A DNA stretch of 32,258 bases from Nitrosomonas sp. (GTDB lineage Bacteria; Pseudomonadota; Gammaproteobacteria; Burkholderiales; Nitrosomonadaceae): positions 1-32,258 of the forward strand of contig JAJFJK010000017.1 in the NCBI GenBank assembly GCA_021774075.1, read 5' to 3'. The position numbers and the translations under genes are program-made. This document shows, piece by piece, positions 18,536-27,723 of this stretch (its first letter is position 1; every line of letters begins with the position of its first letter). The notes beneath the pieces were generated by a model, which was not told where the DNA came from, ran no database searches, and worked only from the letters and a program-made list of their open reading frames with translations.

Positions 18536-19747
18536 ATGCCACAAAGCATTCAAGCATTGCGCAATCAACGTAACGATCTTTCAAAGCAAGCCAACAATTT
18601 GCTGGCTGAAAAAGGTGATCAAAAGTGGTCTGCTGAAGAAAAAAAGCAGTTTGACTCTTTCGCGGATCAAATGGAAGGGCTGGACAGTCAGATTGAAACC
18701 ACTCAGCGCTTGCTAAACCTGCAAGCTGAGGAAAGTTTTAATAATCTTCCGTTGGTTGGAGACGCTGATAAAGGCAAAAATGAAGTGCGCAATCTTTACG
18801 CGAAGGCGTTGCGTCAAGGGGTGCACACACTTAGTGCTGATGAACAGTTAAAAATTCAAAACACCATGAGCACAACCGTGGGAGCAGAAGGTGGTAACAC
18901 CGTGCAGGGTGTGGTCGCAAGTGAGTTAATTGAAACGGTTAAGGATTTTGGTGGAATGCGCCGGGTTTCTTCAAGCGTTTCCACTTCGGATGGCAGTCCG
19001 CTATCTTATCCGACGAGTGACGGAACTGCGGAAACGGGTGAATGGATTGCTGAGAACACAACCGCTACCGACCTGGATATTACATTCGGCACAGTTGCTC
19101 TGAATGTTTACAAAGCCAGCAGTAAAGTGATCACGGTGCCATTTGAGCTTCTGCAAGATAGCCAGATTGATATTGTGGCATTAATTAATCAGCGTTTTAG
19201 TGCTCGCCTTGGGCGCACTATGAACACAGGTTTTACTATTGGTTCAGGTTCTGCCCAGCCAAATGGTTGCGTGACAGCGGCCAGTGTTGGCAAGGTTGGC
19301 ACCACAGGCCAGACGTTAACCGTAATCTATGATGACCTGGTTGATTTGATTGATTCAATCGATATTGCTTATGACGACGGCAGCTTGAAATTCATGTATG
19401 CGCAAGCTTTGCGTAAAGTCATCCGCAAAATTAAAGACACGGATGGTCGACCAATCTGGACGCCATCATATGACGCAGGTATTGCCAACCGTTCGCCAGA
19501 TCAATTACTCGGTTATGACACCGAGATAAACAACGACATGCCGGTACCGGCTGCAAATGCCAAATCAATCGGGTTTGGGCAATTCCAAAAATACATGATT
19601 CGCGACGTGATGCAGCTAACGCTATTCAGATTTGATGATAGTGCCTATGCCAAAAAAGGGCAGGTTGGATTTATGGCGTGGATGCGTGCAGGTGGTAACT
19701 TGATCGATACTGCCGCGCTTAACCTTTACCAGCACAGCGCAACTTAA
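18536..19747 (+). CDS. Major capsid protein, HK97 fold
   Basis: A 403-residue capsid protein. Residues 1-65 form a charged coiled-coil delta domain ('QSIQALRNQRNDLSKQANNL'), which the protease should remove. The mature part shows the usual sequence of elements: 'MSTTVGAEGGNTVQGVVASE', 'SYPTSDGTAETGEWIAEN', 'KVITVPFELLQDSQIDI' and C-terminal 'KKGQVGFMAWMRAGGNL'. There is no separate scaffold gene, so the delta domain must act as one, as in HK97. A strong ACAGGAG ribosome site. Confidence 0.95.
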   Translation: MPQSIQALRNQRNDLSKQANNLLAEKGDQKWSAEEKKQFDSFADQMEGLDSQIETTQRLLNLQAEESFNNLPLVGDADKGKNEVRNLYAKALRQGVHTLSADEQLKIQNTMSTTVGAEGGNTVQGVVASELIETVKDFGGMRRVSSSVSTSDGSPLSYPTSDGTAETGEWIAENTTATDLDITFGTVALNVYKASSKVITVPFELLQDSQIDIVALINQRFSARLGRTMNTGFTIGSGSAQPNGCVTAASVGKVGTTGQTLTVIYDDLVDLIDSIDIAYDDGSLKFMYAQALRKVIRKIKDTDGRPIWTPSYDAGIANRSPDQLLGYDTEINNDMPVPAANAKSIGFGQFQKYMIRDVMQLTLFRFDDSAYAKKGQVGFMAWMRAGGNLIDTAALNLYQHSAT

Positions 19748-19810
19748 TCTAATCATCTTATACGGTCGCACGGACTGCGGCCACCATTATAATTTTTGGA
19801 GACATATCAC

Positions 19811-20065
19811 ATGGCTATGAAAAAAGCGCGAGTGCTGACTGCACTTACTATTGGTGGAGTTATCTTTCAACCTAACCAGGTCATTGAAGCAGAGGCAGGC
19901 TTTATTAAATCACAGGGGGATTCTGTTGATACATCACCTGCAGCGGTTAAATACTGCCTTGATAATGGGGCTAAAGTTGCCCGCATTGCAGGCAATGAGG
20001 AAACTCAGGATGGTAATCCGGATGACAACCCAGACGGCAACCCGGACGACAACCCCAACGAGTAA
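19811..20065 (+). CDS. Small head-region protein with acidic repeat tail
   Basis: An 84-residue protein directly after the capsid gene. The first part ('ARVLTALTIGGVIFQPNQVI' then 'VKYCLDNGAKVARI') resembles small head proteins that begin with a short beta domain. The C-terminus is a repeat of NPDD/NPDG units (about residues 68-84) encoded by near-identical 12-base repeats. GGAG lies 11 bases before the ATG. I do not recognise a specific family. The role could be capsid decoration or head completion. Confidence 0.6.
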   Translation: MAMKKARVLTALTIGGVIFQPNQVIEAEAGFIKSQGDSVDTSPAAVKYCLDNGAKVARIAGNEETQDGNPDDNPDGNPDDNPNE

Positions 20066-20080
20066 GAGTCAGTCGAGAAA

Positions 20081-20656
20081 ATGACATTCGTGCGACCAAC
20101 AAAGCGGGTTACGCAGGCAATGGCTGAGGCGTTGGATATTGAAGACGCCAAACGCCAACTGCGTATCACGCATTCATCAGAAGATTCTGAAATATCCAGG
20201 CTGATCACGTCCGCAAGAATCGCGTTCGAGTCTGCGCACGAGCATACCGTGATGCAGACAGAATGGGAAATGTCTCTTCAATGTTTCCCGACAATAATCG
20301 AAATGAGGTGGATGCCGGTTATCAGTATCACATCGATTAAATATACAGATGTGAACGGTGTTGAACAAACCGTCGACCCGGCTGATTACACGCTTAAAAA
20401 GTTGGATGTTCAGGAAGAATACATCGAGCTAGTGCTTGACAAATCATGGCCGTCAACCTATCCGTGTAAAGACGCTGTGCGGGTTCGGTACCAGGCTGGT
20501 TATGCAGATGCAGTTTCAGTGCCGGAAGATATTAAAGTGTGGATGAAAGATTTAATCACCTACAAGTTCATGAACAAAGGTGATGATCCTGTTGACGATA
20601 GCCGCATGAAACCATCTTATTTGACTGAGCAATATAACGGTAGTGCGAAGTTTTGA
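20081..20656 (+). CDS. Head-tail connector, phiE125 gp8 / gp6-like
   Basis: A 191-residue protein with the pattern of DNA-packaging connectors: 'ALDIEDAKRQLRITHSSEDS' then 'EISRLITSARIAFESA' near the N-terminus, 'YTLKKLDVQEEYIELVLDKS' and 'VRVRYQAGYADAVSVPEDIK' in the C-terminal half. It forms the ring below the portal. The stop overlaps the TTG of the head-closure gene. Confidence 0.85.
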   Translation: MTFVRPTKRVTQAMAEALDIEDAKRQLRITHSSEDSEISRLITSARIAFESAHEHTVMQTEWEMSLQCFPTIIEMRWMPVISITSIKYTDVNGVEQTVDPADYTLKKLDVQEEYIELVLDKSWPSTYPCKDAVRVRYQAGYADAVSVPEDIKVWMKDLITYKFMNKGDDPVDDSRMKPSYLTEQYNGSAKF

Positions 20657-20994
20657 AAAAATCATCTCTTAGCAAATACCGCACTCCAATCGAAATACAA
20701 GCCCCAACAACAACTAAGGATCTCGAAGGCGGGATGGTTAAGACGTGGGTCAACTTCGCCTCTCCCTTTGCGGAGAAAAACAACCTGTCAGGCAGCGAGC
20801 AATCGGCGACCAGGGCCGGTGGTCAGGTGGCTGTTGCGCGTACTGTTTTCAGGATGCATTACCAGCCCGGTATCACCGAGCAGATGCGGATTGTTTGCGG
20901 TGGTGAATATTTCAACATCAACCATGTGAATAACTACATGGAGCAAAACCGGGAGCTGATTATCACCTGCACAACGGGGGCAAACCTTGGCTAG
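20653..20994 (+). CDS. Head closure / head-tail adaptor protein
   Basis: A 113-residue small beta-rich protein. 'YRTPIEIQAPTTTKDLEGGM' (I-E-I-Q near the N-terminus), 'WVNFASPFAEK' and 'ITEQMRIVCGGEYFNINHVN' are typical of the SPP1 gp16-like adaptor family. It starts with TTG overlapping the connector stop (TTGA), implying coupling. It plugs the connector and joins the tail. Confidence 0.8.
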   Translation: MKKSSLSKYRTPIEIQAPTTTKDLEGGMVKTWVNFASPFAEKNNLSGSEQSATRAGGQVAVARTVFRMHYQPGITEQMRIVCGGEYFNINHVNNYMEQNRELIITCTTGANLG

Positions 20995-21466
20995 CATTAC
21001 TGGACTCAGCGGTTTAAGCGCTCAGTTTAAGAAGCTTGAAAACAACATGAAGCGCAAAACAGCGTTTCGTATGGTGGCAGCTGGTGGGCGGGTTTTGCGT
21101 AAAGAGGCCAAGACGCTGGCCAAGGGACACGGGCTGAAACGATCCGGTGCATTGATTCGTAATATCGCTATTAAGCGTGAAAGTAATGCTCCGCCTGGAA
21201 CCGTGCAATATAACTTAGGCGTAAAGCATGGCCGCAATCTTGGTAATGGAAAAAAGGTTATTAAGTTTCTTGCTTTGGATAAAAGAAGCGGGCGGGTTGT
21301 CACCAAACGGCAGAATGATCCATTTTATTGGTCGTTTCATGAATTCGGCACCAAGCACTTAGACAAAAAATCATTCATCGAGCAAGCATTCAAAAACAAA
21401 CGCACGCAGGCAGCAGCGGCTATGGGTACTCAGTTGGGTAAGGATTTGGAAAAGGCAGGTAATTAA
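20987..21466 (+). CDS. HK97 gp10-like tail-completion protein
   Basis: A 159-residue basic protein with the gp10-family layout: 'GLSAQFKKLENNMKRKTAFR', 'LAKGHGLKRSGALIRNIAIK', then 'FYWSFHEFGTKHLDKKSFIE', with the 'E-F-G-T' signature and C-terminal helix. A TTG start overlaps the previous stop. It acts at the head-proximal end of the tail. Confidence 0.85.
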   Translation: MASITGLSGLSAQFKKLENNMKRKTAFRMVAAGGRVLRKEAKTLAKGHGLKRSGALIRNIAIKRESNAPPGTVQYNLGVKHGRNLGNGKKVIKFLALDKRSGRVVTKRQNDPFYWSFHEFGTKHLDKKSFIEQAFKNKRTQAAAAMGTQLGKDLEKAGN

Positions 21467-21480
21467 CATATGGAGGCGTC

Positions 21481-21705
21481 ATGAAACAAGCACTCGTAAC
21501 CTCAGCATTTAAATTGAACGGCAAAGATGTTGAATTTGGCAATGTTATCGAAACCGATGAAGAAACAATAAAAGAAATGCGCAATTACGTGGATACCGAT
21601 GCCAGGGCGGTTAAAGAAGCGCTTGCAAAAGAGAAAACAAAGCTGGTGAAAATTGCGGTTGATCGTAAGAAAGAAGCGCCCGCCGAAGGCAAAAAAACAA
21701 CATAA
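21481..21705 (+). CDS. Small hypothetical protein in the head-tail module
   Basis: A 74-residue lysine-rich protein (MKQALVTSAFKLNGKDVEFG) with an extended tail of K and A. GGAGG before the ATG supports translation. I do not recognise it. The N-terminal part (A-L-x-T-x-x-F-x-x-x-G-K) is similar in style to the start of the small protein after the capsid gene. Confidence 0.65.
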   Translation: MKQALVTSAFKLNGKDVEFGNVIETDEETIKEMRNYVDTDARAVKEALAKEKTKLVKIAVDRKKEAPAEGKKTT

Positions 21706-21713
21706 ATCAATAA

Positions 21714-22058
21714 ATGACTATTGATGCCGACATCAACACCGCGCTGAGTGCTGTGCTTGCAAACACATGGTCTGTTGAACTGCCACCAAGGCCAACCTGG
21801 CCAGCCATTGTTTTTGAGATTGATAGTGAGCCTGAAGATGGTTGGGTGATGGGTGGTGGATACACGCAACACGTTATCAGTGTTGACCTCATGGCTTTAA
21901 CAAAAACCGAGCTAGCAACCTATCTGCCGCAAATCAGAACCGCGATGGAAGCCTTCACCGGCTACTTGGATGAGGAAGGTAGCGGCGACGCAAGTTATGA
22001 AAAATTGCCGGAAGTTTACGGGAAGTTTGTTAATTTCAGAATCAGAACACAGGACTAA
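21714..22058 (+). CDS. Tail terminator (DUF3168 / gpU-like)
   Basis: A 114-residue protein: 'MTIDADINTALSAVLANTWS', 'PPRPTWPAIVFEIDSEPEDG' and 'QHVISVDLMALTKTEL' match small tail-terminator proteins, which cap the tail tube at its correct length. It lies between gp10-like and tail-tube genes, as expected. An AAGGAG-type site for the next gene overlaps its stop. Confidence 0.75.
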   Translation: MTIDADINTALSAVLANTWSVELPPRPTWPAIVFEIDSEPEDGWVMGGGYTQHVISVDLMALTKTELATYLPQIRTAMEAFTGYLDEEGSGDASYEKLPEVYGKFVNFRIRTQD

Positions 22059-22073
22059 AAGGAGAAAAGCACC

Positions 22074-23012
22074 ATGTCGAAGTTGATGAGAAAAACCGTG
22101 TTACTGGCAAAAAAAGAAACGACCAAAGGCACTGACGCAATACCAACAGGGCCGCTCAATGCCATTCGTGCGCAGGTATCAAGCATTACGCCACTTGAGG
22201 CTGAACACGTTCAGCGCGATGACATCGGCAGCACATTTGGTGCGGACGGTGAAATATTTGTCGGTGGATATTCAAAAGTGACTTTCCGCGTTGAATTAGC
22301 CGGATCCGGCACCGCAGGAACGGCACCAGCATTGTATCCGTTGCTGGAAATGTGCGGTTTTGCGCCTCCTGAAATCGTTGCTGTAACCAGTGTCACAGCC
22401 AAACTAATTACCGACGCAATACCATCAAACACAATCTATTGGTATCTCGATGGGCTGCAGCACAAAATGCTCGGCTGTATGGCCAATGCAAAGATAACAA
22501 TGGATGCCAAGCAGATACCGTACATCGAACTTGATGTGTGGGGTCTATACACAGCGCCGACAGATACACTTCTGCCGTCTGACGCAGACTATTCAGCGTT
22601 CTTGGCACCAGTAGGTGTTAACAAGGTTAATACGCCGTCATGGTCAATTCATGGCGTTTCCGGCATTAGTTTCTCAAGCCTCAATTTCGATCTTGGAAAT
22701 CAACTGGTTTACATCAATGAGCCTGGCCGTGAAGAAATCGACATCAGAAACCGTCGTGTAACCGGCAGTATCACGATGGAAATGACGCCAGTTGCAACAA
22801 AGGCGTGGCATGAGCAAGTGCGCACGAATGTGCTTGATGCCTTTGCTTTAACGCACGGCACAGTAGCCGGAAACATCGCAGATCTGACAGCGCCAAAGGC
22901 TCAGTTGCTGGCACCAAGTTATCCAGAAGTTGAAGGCGAGGCACGGCTTGGATTGAACCTGCTGCTCACTAAGGATGCAGGTAACGACGAATTGCAGATT
23001 GCCTGGACTTAA
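22074..23012 (+). CDS. Major tail tube protein
   Basis: A 312-residue protein beginning 'MRKTVLLAKKETTKGTDAIP', the usual start of tail-tube proteins, followed by 'DDIGSTFGADGEIFVGGYSK' and 'KVTFRVELAGSGTAGTAPAL', then 'NRRVTGSITMEMTP' and 'NLLLTKDAGNDELQIAW' at the C-terminus. A strong AAGGAG site fits high expression. Its subunits stack into the tail tube. Confidence 0.85.
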   Translation: MSKLMRKTVLLAKKETTKGTDAIPTGPLNAIRAQVSSITPLEAEHVQRDDIGSTFGADGEIFVGGYSKVTFRVELAGSGTAGTAPALYPLLEMCGFAPPEIVAVTSVTAKLITDAIPSNTIYWYLDGLQHKMLGCMANAKITMDAKQIPYIELDVWGLYTAPTDTLLPSDADYSAFLAPVGVNKVNTPSWSIHGVSGISFSSLNFDLGNQLVYINEPGREEIDIRNRRVTGSITMEMTPVATKAWHEQVRTNVLDAFALTHGTVAGNIADLTAPKAQLLAPSYPEVEGEARLGLNLLLTKDAGNDELQIAWT

Positions 23013-23045
23013 TCGGTTAACGTAAATCAATCACAAGGAAATGAA

Positions 23046-23384
23046 ATGGCATTTAAATTATCAACAGTAAAGCAAACATTCTCAACGAATGTCGAGGTGT
23101 TAATTGCTAATGACAAATGCAGTCATGATAAAAGCATTTTTGTTGCTATTTTTTCGCGGTCAAAGATGGATGAGTTCGATCGACTCATTGACATGAAATT
23201 CGTTGATGTTGCGCGTGAAAAGTTGGTTGGATGGGATCAGTTTCTGGACGACGAAGGAAAGCCGGTGCCGTTTAACGACGAGACAGTAGAAGCCTTGCTG
23301 TCTATCCCTGAAGTAGTAACAGGAATGGCTATAAGTTTCTGGGAGGCATTCAACAAGCAGAAAGCAAAAAACTCCAGGCGGTAG
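23046..23384 (+). CDS. Tail assembly chaperone (gpG-like)
   Basis: A 112-residue protein in the gpG position between tail tube and tape measure genes: 'AFKLSTVKQTFSTNVEVLIA', 'FDRLIDMKFVDVAREKLVGW' and 'VPFNDETVEALLSIPEVVTG'. The N-terminal beta region and helical C-terminus are as in other chaperones. A slippery site at its end allows production of a longer G-T fusion. The two products keep the tape measure soluble and recruit tube subunits. Confidence 0.85.
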   Translation: MAFKLSTVKQTFSTNVEVLIANDKCSHDKSIFVAIFSRSKMDEFDRLIDMKFVDVAREKLVGWDQFLDDEGKPVPFNDETVEALLSIPEVVTGMAISFWEAFNKQKAKNSRR

Positions 23385-23407
23385 CACGCCATATAGCAGG
23401 CTACCGC
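23366..23407 (+). promoter_or_regulatory. Programmed -1 frameshift signal
   Basis: Slippery heptamer A-AAA-AAC at 23366-23372 in the chaperone frame (GCA AAA AAC), then 5 bases, then a perfect 8-bp stem GCGGTAGC / GCTACCGC (23378-23385, 23400-23407) with a 14-base loop. The zero-frame TAG (23382-23384) lies inside the stem. Confidence 0.85.
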
Positions 23408-23770
23408 AAAAATTCAGAAATTGATATAGCTGCAGAAACAGAATTAATTGAATCGCTGGAAAAATCAGGTGTACCGAAAGAAGTCACCGACAAAATGCGG
23501 GAACGCATTTCTGATGTAGAAGAAGATTGCTGTGAAATCTGGCCGGATAATCAAAAAACCGTCCAGTTTTTTTTCGCCATTTGCAAGCAGTGGATTGTCA
23601 GCAGCATGGGCGACTATCTGGGTTTAGATAACAAAGCCGTTGAAGCAACAATGAATATGATGGGCATCCCAAGACGCAAGCGGCGCAAGCTTTTGTATGA
23701 GATTGGTGTCATGGAAGAAGCCGCCATGAAAGTCTTCAAAGAACGCAGGAAAAACGAATGTCAGCGTTAG
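23372..23770 (+). CDS. Frameshift extension of the tail assembly chaperone (T part)
   Basis: After a -1 slip at 23372 the reading frame continues for 132 codons to the stop at 23768, giving a fusion of about 241 residues with the upstream chaperone. The T part is helical ('LEKSGVPKEVTDKMRERISD') and ends with a basic stretch (PRRKRRKLLYEIG). An internal ATG at 23495 exists but has no good ribosome site, so frameshifting is the likely route. Its end overlaps the tape measure start by 13 bases. Confidence 0.8.
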   Translation, partial: LQAVARHIAGYRKNSEIDIAAETELIESLEKSGVPKEVTDKMRERISDVEEDCCEIWPDNQKTVQFFFAICKQWIVSSMGDYLGLDNKAVEATMNMMGIPRRKRRKLLYEIGVMEEAAMKVFKERRKNECQR

Positions 23771-26700
23771 GTTCACTGGTCGTTAAATTAGCTTTAAACC
23801 ATGCTGAGTACACGCAAGGTTTAAGCAAAACAAGCCAATCCTCGCTGAAGTTCGCCCAAAATTCACAACGCGCTTTTGACCGTGCAGAGCGCGCGGCAAA
23901 ACGAGCATTTAGGAATGTCGCGCTTGGTGCGGCTGGAATGGTGGCGTCATTCGTCGGTGTCAATGCTTCATTAAGTAAGGTCAAGGGCATTATTGACGCC
24001 CAAGACCAAATCGGCAAACTCTCCCAAAAAACCGGTCTTGCAGTTGAGTCGCTTGCCGGGCTTGATTTTGCTGCCAGCCAGTCTGGTACAAACCTTGATC
24101 GCACAGCCAAAGGTGTGCGCGGATTTTCACGCATTATTGCCGACTCATCCGGCGCACCAAATAAATTCACCGAAATACTCGGTGCAATGGGCGTCCAGAT
24201 TGACGAACTTAAAAGCAAAAGCCCGGAAGAGCAATTCCTGGCCCTTGCCGATGCCGTTCAGGATCTGGGTGAACAAGATCGGGCGGTTGCAGTCACTTCG
24301 CTGCTCGGCGACCGTATGGCCGATCTGGTGCCGCTGTTGTCGGGTGGTTCAGACCGTTTGCGTGATTTGATTGCAGAAGGTCAGAAATATAATCCGGTCA
24401 CGGCAGAATCAGCATCCAGGGCGGAAGTGTTTAACGATAACCTGGATAGACTAGGTCGATCGTCCGGCGTACTGGCGCAGGAATTAACCATCGGACTGGT
24501 TAGCTCTTTATCAGAAGTCGCTGCACAAATGGCCAGAGCATCTGAGCAAGGCGGCATTATGCAGGGCGTAATCGCTGGCATCGGTGCAACCGCTGACGCA
24601 GTGTTCACGTCAAGCGGTTTTCTAAAACTGGTTGAGTTTTCCGGGCCATTGGGATCAGTCCTTGCAGGGCGTGTGCGAGATCAGAAATTTGATGAGTTCA
24701 TAAAAAACCGCCAAGGCATTCTTCCCGCTGACCCTGTAAGTGCTCTTCTGAATGCGCCGGAAGAGGCTCAAAGTAAAAGGCTGGCTGAAAGGCTGGCCGA
24801 AATAGACAAGCAGTTTAATAATGCAGCCATAAGCAGTAATACACTCACAAAGTCAGAATTAGACCAGGAACGCGAAACAGAATCACTTGCGAGTGACATA
24901 CAAGCACTGACGCGAGCTTATGACCCGCTGATTGAGCGCAATGAGCGTTTAGCCAGGTTATTGCAAAAACGTGATGCTGGCCTGTCTGATGACATTTTTG
25001 AAGCTGAAGCCACCGCAGCAATCAATAAATACACGCAAGCCACAGCGAACCTTGGCGACACGGTTGACGATGTAGCCAGTAAGCATGTGAACTTGCGTGA
25101 AGTTTCGCGAAAGGTATTTCTAGATAACGAGCAATTTGGCATACAGGCGGCTAGAGGTGTGCAACGCGCTTTTGCCAGCTTCTTGAGCGGCACGGAAACA
25201 GATTTTGAGCGCACGTTTAAAAACATATCTGCGCAAGCGTCTTCCTTTGTCATTCTTGGCGGAATTGAAAGCATATTTACCGGTGGTAGCGGCAAGTCAT
25301 CACAAGATAACGGTTTATTCAGCATCTTTGACAGCCTGCTTGATGTCAATAAATCATCAAAAAAATCCACAGATCAGATTGCAGCGGCTTCCGATGTCAC
25401 GGCGGCATGGCTTGGAAAGATAGGCAAAGAATCAAGGTTTAGCGTAAGCGGTGCGACTGACAGACTAAGCGGCGCAGCGCAATCAGCGTTTGCTAATGCT
25501 AATCCGATTGCGGGTGCTTTAACTGTGACGGCTGGTAGTTTGGCTGGCGCTGGAGGTAATGCAACGGCACTGGCTGGCACAGCAGCAACATTTGGCGGTC
25601 CGGTTGGGATTATTGCTGCGGCTGGAATTATTGCAACGGATATTCTGGATAAGAAGTTCGGTGATTTTAAACTAGGTGAAGCAGGGAAGGCAGCCCGCAC
25701 TGCAACGGATATTACATCTCTTGGCGGAACTTTTGTATCAAGGAAAATAAACCCATTTGGCTTACCTGACCCAGTCACGCTTGTTCTTAAAGCATTATTC
25801 GGTCGTGGCCCGCTGGAGCAAAAAAGAACAACGTTAACAGGTCGATTAGGTTCTGAAGGTTTTGATCAGGCAACGCTTGCGTCATTCTTCAAAGCGAGCG
25901 GGGGAGCATTTAAAAGCAGCAAAAGAGATTTTGCAACCGTCGATTTACTCGGAAACACGAATACCGACAATGAGAATCTAGGCGGCTTTGTTAACGACTT
26001 GGCTAAATTTGCCAGGCAGATATTCGGCGCCATTGACGACTCAGTAAAAGCAACCTCTAAAAGCTTGCTTGATATGGGCAGCAATCTCAATCTAAGCACG
26101 GAAGGCGTTACGTCATTTAATCGTGAAATCAATTTAATATCAGAAAAAGGTGAACTGTTAACAGATGAGCAGATATCAAATGAAATAAGGAATATCACAG
26201 ACGAATTATCCAGGGGCTTATTGCCTGCTGTTGATGATTTGAGCAAGACCGGCGAGACGGCGTTTCAGTCTATTTCACGCTTAAATGATGAATTTAATGT
26301 CTTGACGGATGTTATGTTGCTATTAGGTCGCAATACTGAAGAAGCGCGCGGCGAGCTGTTAGGTTTATCATTTGACCAAAGAGCTGATTTAGTTAATAAA
26401 CTCGGCGGCACAGGTGAAGCTAATGCAGCGTTCAATTCTTTCTTTGATAACTTTTTATCGCCTGAAGAGCAATTAAAAATCTTCACTGATAAATTGCTAA
26501 TTGAGCTAAAAGAGTTTGATATTAATCGCGTCGTTTCACCTCAAGAAGTTGTTGATGCATTTTTTTCTGGAACACTATCAACGGACGATATTGCTGGCGT
26601 GTTAGACCAGAACATGCAGTCATTGATCCTTAATGTTGATCGCCTCAAAAACATCGCTCAAGGGGCATCAGAAAGCATTGACAGCAACCTGAATAACTCA

Positions 26701-27723
26701 TTCACCACCCTAGAAAAAAGCGTAAACACAGAACGTAACAGATTGGCGAATGAGTATAACGAATCAGTCCAGGAAACCACCCAGTCAATAAGCACGCTAA
26801 CCACACTATCCAACGCGCTCAACACAGCTACTGAAACCATAAACCTGTTAGGCCTAACAGGTGCAAGGGACTCAATCAGAAATGCCATTGCAGACGCCAC
26901 AAGCGGCAATGTTGTTGAATTAAGCAGCGTTAGAAGTGCGCTTGTAAAGTTGACTGATAACGACACAAGTGCATTCAGCACCCGCCTTGATTTTCAGCGT
27001 AGCCAGGCTGTAAATACATCATTGCTGAGTGAGCTGGGAAGTCTGACAGACAACCAGTTGACCGCCGAAGAGCAAAGCCTTGACGCATTAAAAAGTGGTT
27101 TTGATGCCGGGATTGGCAGGCTTGATTCAATTATTACTGAGGCGCGAACCCAAATCGATCTGCTCGTTGGTATTGATGCCAAGCTGGCTGATCTCAGCGT
27201 TAATGATGCACTTGGTATTTTCAATCGCGAGTCTGTCCAAGCGGGCGGTCAAGGCGTCAGTGGACTGGATGGAATAATTCCGTTCAATGGAAATTCAGCC
27301 TTCTCAAGTTCTGAAATTAATTCGGCATATCAATCTGTTAAAGACAATCCTTTTGAGGCTCACAGGCTGGCAAAGGCAAACAATGTCTCTGCAGAACAAT
27401 TGGCTGCTTCGGTTCCTGGTCTTAGCCTCAGCGATATTAACAACTTTACCGATGAAAACGGACTTGAGCGGCTTGCAACTGGTACAAATTTTGTACCGCA
27501 AGACATGCCCGCTTTTTTGCATCGTGGCGAGGAAGTTAAGCCTAAAGCGTTTGTTGATAGGGATAGAGCGCAGAATGATGAGGTCGAGGGGTTATTGAAG
27601 AAAATCCTGGCCGCATTAGAAAAAGAAGACACCCCGGCCAAGGATACGCACAATTTATTGCGGCGCGTGATCACTGAATCAGATGACGGCACGCTAGCAA
27701 TTAATACCAAGGCGGCAGCGTAA
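23758..27723 (+). CDS. Tape measure protein
   Basis: The longest gene (1321 residues), after the chaperones. The N-terminus ('MSALGSLVVKLALNHAEYTQ') and 'SQKTGLAVESLAGLDFAASQ' are typical. Coiled-coil stretches surround a glycine/alanine-rich hydrophobic segment around residues 580-625 ('LAGTAATFGGPVGIIAAAGI'), a probable membrane-active part used in DNA delivery. The end 'GTNFVPQDMPAFLHRGEEVK' is the usual C-terminal motif of the family. It sets tail length and is ejected with DNA. There is no obvious muralytic domain. Confidence 0.9.
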   Translation: MSALGSLVVKLALNHAEYTQGLSKTSQSSLKFAQNSQRAFDRAERAAKRAFRNVALGAAGMVASFVGVNASLSKVKGIIDAQDQIGKLSQKTGLAVESLAGLDFAASQSGTNLDRTAKGVRGFSRIIADSSGAPNKFTEILGAMGVQIDELKSKSPEEQFLALADAVQDLGEQDRAVAVTSLLGDRMADLVPLLSGGSDRLRDLIAEGQKYNPVTAESASRAEVFNDNLDRLGRSSGVLAQELTIGLVSSLSEVAAQMARASEQGGIMQGVIAGIGATADAVFTSSGFLKLVEFSGPLGSVLAGRVRDQKFDEFIKNRQGILPADPVSALLNAPEEAQSKRLAERLAEIDKQFNNAAISSNTLTKSELDQERETESLASDIQALTRAYDPLIERNERLARLLQKRDAGLSDDIFEAEATAAINKYTQATANLGDTVDDVASKHVNLREVSRKVFLDNEQFGIQAARGVQRAFASFLSGTETDFERTFKNISAQASSFVILGGIESIFTGGSGKSSQDNGLFSIFDSLLDVNKSSKKSTDQIAAASDVTAAWLGKIGKESRFSVSGATDRLSGAAQSAFANANPIAGALTVTAGSLAGAGGNATALAGTAATFGGPVGIIAAAGIIATDILDKKFGDFKLGEAGKAARTATDITSLGGTFVSRKINPFGLPDPVTLVLKALFGRGPLEQKRTTLTGRLGSEGFDQATLASFFKASGGAFKSSKRDFATVDLLGNTNTDNENLGGFVNDLAKFARQIFGAIDDSVKATSKSLLDMGSNLNLSTEGVTSFNREINLISEKGELLTDEQISNEIRNITDELSRGLLPAVDDLSKTGETAFQSISRLNDEFNVLTDVMLLLGRNTEEARGELLGLSFDQRADLVNKLGGTGEANAAFNSFFDNFLSPEEQLKIFTDKLLIELKEFDINRVVSPQEVVDAFFSGTLSTDDIAGVLDQNMQSLILNVDRLKNIAQGASESIDSNLNNSFTTLEKSVNTERNRLANEYNESVQETTQSISTLTTLSNALNTATETINLLGLTGARDSIRNAIADATSGNVVELSSVRSALVKLTDNDTSAFSTRLDFQRSQAVNTSLLSELGSLTDNQLTAEEQSLDALKSGFDAGIGRLDSIITEARTQIDLLVGIDAKLADLSVNDALGIFNRESVQAGGQGVSGLDGIIPFNGNSAFSSSEINSAYQSVKDNPFEAHRLAKANNVSAEQLAASVPGLSLSDINNFTDENGLERLATGTNFVPQDMPAFLHRGEEVKPKAFVDRDRAQNDEVEGLLKKILAALEKEDTPAKDTHNLLRRVITESDDGTLAINTKAAA

